This document shows, piece by piece, positions 25,901 through 37,900 of a stretch of DNA of 64,000 bases; within the stretch, counting starts at the first letter, position 1; every line of letters starts with the position of its first letter. The notes under the pieces are model-generated. The model saw nothing but the letters and a program-made list of their open reading frames with translations, was not told the origin of the DNA and did not search any database. Both the position numbers and the translations under genes were made by a program. This stretch comes from Bemisia tabaci. Its lineage: Eukaryota; Arthropoda; Insecta; Hemiptera; Aleyrodidae. The stretch lies in assembly GCF_918797505.1 (NCBI RefSeq), contig NC_092802.1:19427883-19491882 (forward strand), in the 5' to 3' direction.

Positions 25901-28900
25901 CCCTTTCCCGAGACAACTGTGCCTCAGATTTTATTCCGTTCAACTGATGTCTGATGCAGTTATCTCGGATGCTGTAATAAAACTTGACAAACCCATACAA
26001 CAAAACAATTCGGAACTCCAGCACTTAACCCCTTCTCTTTCTGTTGCCGTGCGCTCGCTTGTATACATATATTACCTGCATAAGTTAAGCCCTATTTTAA
26101 GGCTTTATAGGTAGTACGATATATTCACAATACTTTTAAAACTGCGCATCGTTGAGATTAAACCAAGACAAGCGGCTGTTTCGTCGGTAACACCGTACTG
26201 CGCCGCCGCGCGCGTCCCGGGCAAACAGCGCAGCGCGCGGATCTGCCTCAGAACGGCCGGCTCCCCGTCCCCCGATGGTTTTTCCCGTTTCACGCCTTAA
26301 ATATCGATCCCACAGAAAAATTCATAGAACCATTTTTGTTCCTGATAAAATTTCCTATCGTCCTGTTTAAAAAAAATTACGCTAACATTAGCCGTTCAGT
26401 AGTTATTCAAAATTCAAAATTTGGGGGCCCCCCTGCCCCCCCAGGGGGCTCAGATTTTTGGGGTCTATGTCTGAATCGAATGTCTATAGGGTAGAGATGA
26501 ATCCCTGAAATTTTCATGCTTTCTTCCAGAAGTGCACGATTGTTATGCTTATCGGCCCCACTACTGGAGAGGGTTCTTGAGTTAAAGACTTCCACACGGA
26601 AGCCGCCTGCGGGCCGATTATTGAAATTTATAGACAAAGAAGACAAAAGGAGTATGGAGTGATCCTATTGGTTAAAATTCATGGTTTCTATAGACAAAGG
26701 GAAAAATTATGGACTAACTTTAGGGTCTCTCGTTGCCGTTAGTTAGTCTATTACCCACCTCCTTTGTCTATATATATACGCCCATTTATTTGTGAGACCC
26801 ACTTGACTTGGGTTTATTATAAAATTTGTACTAATGTTTATTTGTTTGTTTCAGTGGCGGACTGGCGGCGGACGATCCCACGACGGACTCCAGCTGGAGT
26901 TCCGGGCCACCCGGTGGTCACTGGTGGTGCCTTCCGTGGCCGAGTTGCGGGACCTCGGCCTCGCTCTTTGGCACATCCTTCAGGATCTCGACTCGGACTT
27001 CCTCGAGAAGTACACCATCCTCAAGCGCCGAACCCAGCAAGGTACGCATCCAACCGCCCTCACAATTTTCTCCTCCATCTCATTCCCTCAGTTTGACGAG
27101 AAAAATTAATTCTAATTCAATGCGTCAGTTGCTCTGGTAACAGAATCGTGCGTTTGGCGTAATGCGAGAAGTATTCATGCAGTCTTGTAGGCGCTAATAC
27201 GCGGTACCCGCCGACTGCACTGCTTGGCGCAATGTGTGAAGTATTCCTACTGTCATGTAGGCGCTAATATGCGTTTAACGTTGGCCGCACTGTGTTCGGC
27301 GCGAATATTTGAACTCGCGATAGGCTAATCGATACGATTAACTCAAAAATTATGGGACAAGTTTACATTTGGTCAATATTTAGGAGCTCCGAACTTGATT
27401 ATAAATGTTCATTTTTTGTCAAAGTTTGTTCTTCAATCCTTCCGAGTCACATTTCCTGATTTTTGCGGTTATCAATTCTAATCAATTCTAAGGAAGAACG
27501 CTGTATGAACATTCGAGAGTCGCCAAATTTCCTTCACTAAAGTGTCTATTTTTGAGGAAATTTATGAATATTTTCCCGTGAAATTTTCAGGAACCTCGGG
27601 TGAGATTCAGAACAAAAGTATCTGAAAAATTGGAAGGAAAACATTCATAAATTCACGGGGAAAGTCGTGTTTGGCAAAGGTTTGGCAACGCCTGAAGGTT
27701 CATACGGCGTTTTTCCTTGGCACGGCAGAACAGGAGATAGTCCCCAAAATAACCCGATTTATTTGGATTAACTCATGGGGGCCCAGGAAGAGGGCCTCAG
27801 ATGGCCTTTTTGGGGTTGGACCGCGTAACAGCCACGCTGCCGTGCCAAGGAAGAACGCCGTATGAACTTTCGGGAGTTGCCAATTTTTTTCCGATAATAT
27901 GTTTATTTTTGAGGAAAGTTATGAATATTTTTCCGTGACATTTTCAGAAAATTTAGATCAAATTGCAAACAAAATTATCGGAGAAATTGACCGTAAAATA
28001 ATCAGAAGTTTTTCCATGAATTAGCGATTTGGCAAAGGAAATTTGGCAACGCCTGAAGGTTCATACGGCGTTTTTCCTTAGCACGGCAGCACGGACGTGC
28101 CCCCTAGTATTATATTTTACGGCTGGAGGCAGTGCTCCCATGACCGTCAAAAGTTCGTCAAAAGTTCAAGGAATGTTCCGGAAAAAGCAAAAGATCCGGA
28201 ATATTTCTGAGATCTCAAAAGTTCTGGGGAAAATCCAGGAAAATCTTGAAACTTCCGTAATCTGGAAGCACTGGAAAAAAACACATTGGATCTAGAGTCC
28301 AGACTCTTGAAAACATTGACAAGAAAAAATACTCTTGATTCAATCGGATTTTTGCTTGAATCAAAACGAAATCCGCTTAAATTAAGAGGCTTGGTTCTTG
28401 ACTTAAGCTACATTCTGATTGAATCAAGAGTACTTTTTCTTGTCGATGTTTTTAAGAGGCTGGACTCTAGATCCAATGTGTTTTTTCCAGTGAGTAGTTC
28501 CGGGAAATGAAAGCACTGGCTAGAGGATATCTTTGAGAGTGTAATTTGCAGATTTTTTGTGAGATTGGCTAGGTGTGGCGTAATGGTGAGTGTTTTTGGT
28601 GTGGTGTTCTAGAGGTAGTGCACAGCGATGAACTGGAGGCGGTGACGAAGCTGCTGCACTTTCCGGAGGAGGTGGCGCTCATGCTCACGGAGACGGAGCT
28701 GCGGCTCTTCAACCACGTGCCCCCGATCGACTACCTCCGCCAGGTCACCCTCAGCCTCGGCCACCAGTTCAACACCGTCAACCAGACCTCCGTCCGCTCC
28801 CTCGTCAACCGATTCAACGAGGTAACAACCCCTAATCTAGTCTCCTATCGTCACAGTTCAACGCACTCTCCTCGAAATGACTCGTAGGATACAAATAGGC

Positions 28901-31900
28901 GAAGAATATGTATACTTTGCCGTGATAGTGAAGAGAGCCGTAAGTGCAAGAATGAAGTTTTGAGAAAATGGGCTTAGAAGCTTCCGAGTCGAATATTTTA
29001 TTAAAAGAAGCCTCCGTTCTTTGTCGAATCGCAATCAATCATTCGATAGACTCTTAGAAATCATTTGGGGGATTAAAACTCGACCGATTTTATTTTAAAG
29101 TACATGAAAAAGGTGAAATTCAGTTTCATGTTAGGTTAGTATTTGGCAAGACAGCCGTAAGTGCTATCTTCTGCGTGCTTTTGTGGTAGCGTGTTGGACA
29201 CACAACACACACATTTTCAGGTTAGAAATCGGCAGATGAGGGCGGCATTCCTCTTGAAAGCACTGTCTTCATTGGCTCTCATGCACTTACGACTGTCTTG
29301 AAAAAAACTATGTCATTTTTTGTGCATTTACGGCTTTTTCATACGTCTCGTTTTCATTAAATTAGGATGAATTTTGCTGTTTTAGCTGTCTCAGTAATTT
29401 CATCTAAAAGAGCTTAGACGAATTTTGAAGAAAACTCGATTTCGAAAATTTTGCGCTGACGGCTCTCTTCGCTAGCACGGCAGACAGTTCAACGTACTCT
29501 CCTCGAAATGACTCGTAGGAATACGCGTAAGAAAAATCGCCAATTTTAAACGCCCCAGTTTCGCGCCAAACCGAATGATGTCATCCGGCACCAATCATAT
29601 TGCACGATTAAAGGACCATAATAAGGTCTCGTATTTTCGGTTATGACGCTCTCTTTCGGAACTTAATAACTGGCGAAAACATGTACCTCTCGAGGAACAT
29701 TTTCCTTTCCTTTTTTACGTTTTTTTCACGTATATAAAAAAAGCAAAAAAGAAAAACTGAGTATTCAATGGATAAAAAAGAAAAGTGGGAAAAAGGAAAA
29801 AATTCAAAACGATTTGATCCCCAGAGCTCTCACTCTCACAAATAAACACTCCTTAATCAGTCATAAGGCCTCGGTTAGAAGATGCTTCGACGGGCAAAAG
29901 CAAAAAAGGTTTGGGTTCAGCCTAACTTTTTAAAGTGACGAAGTCATTTTTCTTTCCTCCAGGTGAGCTCATGGGTGACACACCTTATCATCACACAACC
30001 AACCCACGAGGACCGGAAGGCCGTATTGTCGTGTATAATGAGGGTGGCTTTAACCTGCTGGAACACTGGCAACTTCAATACGGCCATGGAAATCGTCGCT
30101 GGCCTCAAGTAAGTCGCCTATACTTTACGTAAAATCTTCCTCGTTTTTTTTAAATTTGTTTACTGTTTCCTCTTCTTTATTAAATTATCGCCTATCTTGG
30201 GGTCACCTGAACCTGCTATTCTCTTTTTGTTCTGTATTACCTACTCATTCTGTAATTTCTCTGTAAACCGACTCTACTCCAGAAACGTCGTTTTCCTGTC
30301 TTGAAAGTATTTCTCGTTTATTCTTTACTCTTTGCTCAATATTGTACATCTCTCTCTTGTAATCTCTTTGTATTCAAAAAAGAAAAAGGTCACGATTAAA
30401 AAATAAAAAAACAAATTGTCGCTTACGAAATTACCAATTTTTTTTTAAAAAAAAATCATCATTTAATTATTAAGAACATTGTAGTGGTAATCAACTGTGT
30501 AAATCGACGGTGTAAGTCGGCAATCACATAACTCGGTTAGCGACGTCGCAGACTTCCTATCATACTTTATTTTTTAAACGGAAAACTACTCAACGGGAAT
30601 TCTTTAAAACTGCCGTGATTTTTCTTCTATGTGCGGAGAAATTTCTGCAAAAACTTCAAGGGATGATGTCAATTTGTTCTCCTTTAAAAAAGTACCATGG
30701 AGGCGGAGATTTTCAGACACCGCAAATGAGATATGTGATTGCGGACCTACGCCGTCGAAATAGTTCTCTAAGGTGCTGTCTTTGTCAGCCAACCCCCGGT
30801 TATGCAGCTGAACATTCATAGAAATTATTATTATGTTGATTTGCCGTGAAGGCATGGAAACGGTCAGAATTCTGGTGATGCACTGAAGCACTCGTTTGTC
30901 TTTACTGCCATACCAGGGGATATGATCCGGGATTTTTCAACGCACCAGCCTTTCCTCAACTCTCCACTCGAATCTTCAGAAAAAAAAGAACGATTTCAAA
31001 GGCAGGGGTTTCATTCGGCCTCCAGCCTAATTGAGATGTTGTAGGCCGGCGGAAACTACTTGCTTTTGTCATCAATATTCTTCGCTACATGCAACCGGAG
31101 CGTCTATCGACGGAAGTGTCCATCTTGTATGCGTCCATCCACAGTTTGACGATCTCCTGTAGAAAACATATATTCATTAAATATAAATGCCGATTTACAC
31201 CTATTAACGTGTTATTTCTTTGCATTTCTGTGTGCACTTTAAAAAAAAAAATATATATTTATGGTCTCTCTTACTCACACATAAAAAACCCTAGGCTTTA
31301 CAGCTTGTTTTCAAGTAAAAAATGTTGAGACTCTAAGAATTAATGTTGATCGTTTAGAAGAAAAGTGTAGGTTATCGATAGAGGAGCAAAGTCAGTTGTC
31401 AAGTATAGTGTAGGTCATATTATCTTTGTAAACATATTTTTTGGTGAAATGAAACTTTTGTAAAAATGTTCAGTTTTCAACACCTGAAAAAGCATGGATT
31501 TCACAAAAAATGAGAAACTACCCATGTATTGTGATGTGGGGTCTCTTATCTTGTCCGGTATTCTGTCGTCATATATGCATGTAGGTAATCTGTTGATGTT
31601 ATACTATTGTTATATTCCGCTTAACAATTTTCAATTGCAATATTGTTTTTTCAGAACATATTATGTATCTAATTCTGATGTTAAAGTTGCCAAGAGTTAG
31701 ATCCGCCCTTTGAAAATTTTACAATTCGTTCGTAAAATCCAATGACCTATTTTCAAAAGATGTGTTGCAGTTCGCTAGGCGTTTTGCCAGTTCCCAACAT
31801 ATCGTTTTAACATTTTATTTGGATTTTGTAGATGAAGTGCTTCATCCTGGAATTAAAATTTACTTTAATTTTATGAACAACGCTATTTACGTCTCATTAC

Positions 31901-34900
31901 TATATGAAAAATCAATTTGTAGTTTAATTTAAAACACAGCTGTACCTCGAATTAGAAGAGCAGATTTTCTGACACATGAATTTTATTATTTTGTTTGTTT
32001 GTTTTTTAAGACTAATAATCACCAGTTTTCTCGAATTTTATTTTTTATCGTTCTTGTCTGTGCAAAACTTGTTTTATGTGTAAAATTTTTAGATTGTAAA
32101 TTACATCTATCTTCGTCTACAAAAATATAACGCATACATTGTGAAACATAGCAGTAAAGACCCTTGGTTTTGAAACATCACTAATGTACCTGGCATGTCT
32201 GAATTTAGCTTAACCTAGTTTACCCAAAATTTCAATCAGGAACTTTCAAGAGTTTTTATGTGAGATAATGCGTATTTTAAGGAAAAATATTCATAACTCT
32301 TCAAAAATAGATATTTTCTGAGAGGAAATTTGGCAACGTCTGAAGGCTCATGCGACGTTCTTTCTTAGGACGGCAGTTATACACGTTAGCAGCGCACACT
32401 TTAAAGAACCACGGGGAATTTTCCGATATCCCTCAGGTACTTCTCTGTTCCCCATCCCATTTCTGGTATTTGACTTCCCAAGAAACTTTTGACCCCTGTA
32501 TATTCCGCCGTGCTAAAGAAAAACGCCGTATGAACCTTCAGGCGTTGCCAAATTTCCTTTGATAAAACACAAAATTCCTGGTAAACTGAAGAATATCTTT
32601 CTTCCAATTGTTCAGATAATTTTGTCCGCAATTTCACCAAACGTTCCTGAAAATTTCAAGACAAGTTGTCCATAACTTTTTCCATAAATAAGTATATTCT
32701 GAGAGGAAATTTGGCAACTCTCGAATATTCATACGGCGCTCTTTCCTAGCATGACAGCATTGAGCTGCATAGTGGATCGAGTTAATCAGAGAGGTCGGAC
32801 ATGAAATTTTTGACTAAAACTGCAAATTATGATGTTTATTGCCCCACATTTTAAATTTTAAGGGGTGCTTCAAGAAGAAAATTTCACGAGGAGACCAATG
32901 AAACCACTTTTAGAACCTCAAAAATTTGTATAAACGGAGTTATAAGCTTTTAAAGTTTCCAAATTTTGCCCGACCTATCCTATTGACTCGAGCCACCGTA
33001 AGCCGCGTGTATTTCCCCTCGTTTATGGTAATACTTATTTTTGCAGATCGGACAAACTGAGGCCGTTCTGGTTGTCGGTGAGTGACAAGGGATCGCCGCC
33101 AGTTCTAGAGTTCCTATCAACAAGCCTGCTCTCGGTGGAGTATGAGCGCGCCCTAAACCGGGCGTTGGCCATCCCTGAATGCAAAGTCATCCCTTATTTC
33201 GGGGCTTTCCTCAAAGAACTGCGAGAGGCCCTCGCCTCCACACCCAGTCTCATCGCCTTGGCACCCGACGGGGACCAGACGCGACTAGAGGTAATCCTCA
33301 CTTCAAGCGACTAAAATTTAGTGAGGATAGAAACTAATTTTATACAGGAGGAATCCTGGTGTTGGGTTCGTCTACAGCTGCATGCCTTTTTTGCGACCTT
33401 GGAGTTTTATCTGGTAACATTGCATGGTGTCATCGCTCACGGTGTCAACAAACAGAAAAATATCTTCCTTATAAGTAAAATTAAAAAAACTAAGTGTACA
33501 GGAGAGGTTTGGGTCACATATAGTTAGATTAGGTTCGTTTAGGCCAGGACATGTACGGTTGGATTGGATAGGTAAGGTGATTAGGTTAGGTTAGGTTAGG
33601 TTACGTTAGGTTAGGTTAATAACACGAAAAAAACAAGACTTGAAATTTGAAATGTGTAATAGAGGGAACTTTTAAGTTTCGTCGACGTCGTGATCGTTGA
33701 CACCGTGATCATCTTTCATAAGAGTCAGAATTTTTTATTTTTGGATGTTCATGCTGCCAACAAAAACTTAGAAAAACTGTTTGTTGACACTGTAATCGTT
33801 GACAACATGCTAAGTAATCTTTTATTTAAATATAAAGAGAGACCCTTGATTGGTATCGTGACAATGGTGAAAGTTTTTCCTCTCAGGACTCCAGAATCCA
33901 ACTATTTAGGGGATGATCACCCCCTAGCCACTGAGCTACTCCGTATCTGATCACAGTTGGGGAATAATTGGAAAATACGGGGGGAAAAGGGGCCGTGGGG
34001 AAACCGAAAAAAGAGAAAAGTAGAGAGCAAAATAACTTGAAAAGGAAAAAAATTCGTTTATGAAAATGGCTAATTTTACCTGCCAACGTAATTTTTGGCA
34101 TAATAATTTTTGATATCGTAGGATTTTACTTTAGTATTTTTTTCAATAAAAAATGAACTAAAATTAAATTAATTACTTCACTATTTTGTTTTAGAACGTT
34201 GAATGACCATTCTAATATTTTTTATTTGTTTCTTCCTCAAAACAGTTTATCTCCGATTATAACGGCGAAGACCACTTCTTTTCTCGTATCGGTCCAGGCG
34301 GCCTCATCAATCTGGACAAAGTGTACAAAATCCAAGCCACCATGGACCGAATCGCAGCCTTTCATCAGCACTTTCACGACAGTGAGTTGGAGCGAAGGTA
34401 AGAGATCATTCAAAGTGTGGTTTCAAGATCTCAGAAATTAAGTAATTCATATTATTGAGTCTTGAAGAGGACGTCAAGTAAATGTTTTATCAGCTCAGGA
34501 AGTAGAAAAAGAATCATGCTAGAAAATGAACGTGTTTGAATGAATTAGTGATCAGTTAAAAACTAGGGGGCTACGCCCCCTGGCCGCTACGCGGCCCAAC
34601 CCCCTGAAGGCGCTCCGCGCCATCAATGGGCCGCTTCGCGGCCCTATTTTTACCCTCCTATCAGTGTTAGTTTTATTTTTCCCCTAAAAAATACGATATG
34701 AGGTATACTTTAATTTTAAACTTTACTTAAAATTACTTTAAAATTAAAAGGACGCGTTTTGGAATGACTGCTTGATGAAATATTGCAGTAAAACAATGAA
34801 CAATGATAGTCAGGTAATAATTAAGATTTCATAAGTCGGGGATCGAACCCACACTGTGATCAAGGCGGACGCATTTGACGTCTTTAGACGACTCGGCCAC

Positions 34901-37900
34901 CGCTCGACATGAAGTCGCAGGTGCGAATCTTGTGTAGATAAGTGTAGAGCTGATGCGCAGGCTACCCAGCTACTGCGCAACCTCCTCGACCATTGCGCAT
35001 CCTCCCGCGCATAGCGGTAGCAGTACCGGAGCATTCTGTAAACTCACTCACTTTTATAACGTGATTTTAAAAAAACCTGGGTCCTTTTTCCAAAATCTGA
35101 TTGCAGCGGGCTCATCTAGGGCCTATTACCTGTCGATTTACGCAAAAATCATGGAAATCGGCCCGGTAGAACGCTCAAACGAACTATGACAAAAAGTATA
35201 AATTTACATTGTTTAAATGGGAGAATTCGCAACTTTACCACGTAATATAAAAAAACCTGGGCCATATTTTGAAAATCTGAAAAGAGTTGGCTTATCTAGA
35301 GGCAATTGCCCGTCGATAGCCGCAAAAATCATGAAAATCGGCCCGGTAGAACGCTGGAACTAAGCGTTACCAGTTTCGCAAAATTAGGAGGTCTTGGAGC
35401 TTATAATATAGATGGTATCACTTGTGGAATTTCTCTGTGTAACTACGTCCAGCTTTGAAAAAGAAAAGAAAAAATAAAAGAAAAAAAGAGAAAAAAATGA
35501 AAATTTTTTGAGAAATAATTTAGAGTAAGCCGTATTGTTTGCATTTCTCTGTTTAAAAAAAAAAAAAAAAAAAAATTCGACCATATCTACTTTTAATCTA
35601 TTTACAGCGGGAGACCTCTCAAAAGTGATACACTGCCACATGGGATTGAAGATCCAATGGCGGAAACGGACAACTATTGGCCAGTTCAGCCACTAAACAA
35701 TGATCACGGAGTCAGTTTCATCCCCACCATCACTTTAAATCATCATGTTCTGCAGGTAAGTCAGTGTTAATCACATCATTTTGGGTGATGATCTATAAAG
35801 ATGATAGTCCCCCATCGAAAATCATGCTGAAGTCACTTTGAAGGTTTTTCAATGCAGTGGACGGCGAGTCGCGCGTGTTCGGACTGAGCGCAAATTCGAA
35901 TTTCGCGAACTGTAGAGTCTCTAATATCATAGATCAGGACTGCTGAAGGTTACCTCCTCTTCTCACCATTTGCGCGGGAAACTGTTTTGATTATTACCTG
36001 TCTAACCTCAAAATCCACCTCAATGATCTCGGGATGATAGTCCTTCATATTCAAAGACATAAAGACGGAGGGCTAAAAGCAAAAAATGAAGCTTCTAGAG
36101 CTTCTTTTCAATCACTTCTACTATTGGCTAGAGGATTGGCGGCGAAATCGGGACAAGTTTCAATTCAAATATAGGGCGGGAACTGAATAAAATAATTGCG
36201 GAAACAAAGTATTTTAGGTTGATTTTTGCCCAAATTCAGGTACAAACTCATATTTTTTTAACTCTAGGTTAGTTTCCGTCCGTCGTCGACCGATTAATTT
36301 CATTTGGGAGTAACGTTGATCTAGAACTGTAACGGCCTGTTTGAACCTGCAGAACCACCATGAGCAGAAGAAAAAACCAACTTTATCTGAGATTACTGCC
36401 TGTTACCGAGCAAAAGTAGGTGTATTATGTTAGGACGCAGACCGAACTTTCTTAGTATATTCGTTTTAGGAATTTAAAATACGTTTCGAAGAAGAAATAT
36501 GCAAAAATCAAGAGGACAAGTTCAAATCAAATTTCCGTTTGCCGCCATGGATTCCCGCGCTCATTTACACACTCACACAAGCGCGCAGCGCCGAACCTAG
36601 CTTCACTTTTTCCCCGTGCTTTTAGATACGAGCGCTCCGTCTTTATGTCTTTGTTCATATTACGCGAAAGTCTGTTCACTTTGAAACTTCTTAAATGCAG
36701 TGCACGGTGCGACGCGTGTGTTTTAAAAAGAGCGCAAATTCGAATTTCGCGCTTCCACCTTAAGTCTCTTAAGTCACAAATGCAAGAGCCAATCGGAGAT
36801 CAGGATTGCTGAAGGTTACGCCCACCTCTGACTATTTGCGCGGGAAACTGTTTCTTGTTTACGTCTAACCTCAAAATACACCTGCTGTGCCTTTTCCCTA
36901 ATCTCCATTATGTTCCATTGTAAGCTGGAGAATGATTACAATCAGAATGTCATTAGTTGTTCCTGCAATAAGTTTCTCATTCGTATCTTGTGACTTCGCA
37001 GACATGTCTTTTGCTAAGTGTTCTTCCACTGGCTGTGTTAAATCATTGTCACTGAAATCGTGTGGCAAGTTATGCTTCGTCCCTCTTTTTTCTTTCCTCT
37101 CCACAATCACTACCTTTGCACTGTATAGGTGCATAGATATCCTGGAGACAAGGTACGTGGGCCTTCCTTCGATGTATTTTGACTGGTTATAAATTGTGTT
37201 CACCGTCTGGTACACTAATAATTAATCAGAATTGTCTGTCTCTTCACCGAAGAGTGATGAAACGTTTTACAATTTTGGAGTAGAGACCTTACCTACTTGT
37301 GTATACTCCTATGGCTCTCCAGGTACCCATTCTTAATTACATTCTGAACAGTCTAATTATATGTGTTTGAGGTTTGATTCAAGCTTTGTCTCAAAATTTC
37401 ATCTTATATCATCCTTGTTGGAGATTTGTGCACGCTCAACGCCCCTTGAGGGCTCCCTATTTTTATCTGCAGTCTTTCCTAATAGCCTTTTCAAACCTCA
37501 CAGATCCTCCACCATGGAACAACAATGGTTCACTGGGAGTCTGAGGGAAGCCGGAGTGCTCTGGTGTATGTCCGTGTGGAAAGGAGTTGCGTGACATTAA
37601 CTTGGAATAAGCCAGCATGGAGCGGATTCAAAACTGGAACAAACTCAGAGTTTTCGTTGTTTGTAAATCCAGAGGAAATGGTGTCGCCTGGACTTGCATG
37701 TAAATGGGCTGGAGATATTGTCAGTTTAGGCCTCGAAGAAGGGTGAGTTGTCAACACATAATAACTTTTGGATTAAAAATCCTTTTTTATTGATTGAATC
37801 TCTCAGTTACGAAACAATGCACTTTGGAAAACTGAAATTTTTCAGGAGACAATAGAAACTGTGTAATAGCTAGAAAAGGATTGTTTCATGCCAAAAAATG

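Noticed and set aside
33581..33615. Chromosome end or telomere
   Set aside because: Only seven units, one degenerate, with gene exons on both sides.
34566..34644. Rho-independent terminators or a CRISPR-like array
   Set aside because: The hairpins lie in a eukaryotic intron, differ in sequence and are not separated by unique spacers of constant length.
34839..34908. A functional tRNA gene on the - strand
   Set aside because: The A and B boxes are good, but the acceptor stem does not pair and the anticodon arm is weak, so a tRNA-derived SINE is more likely.
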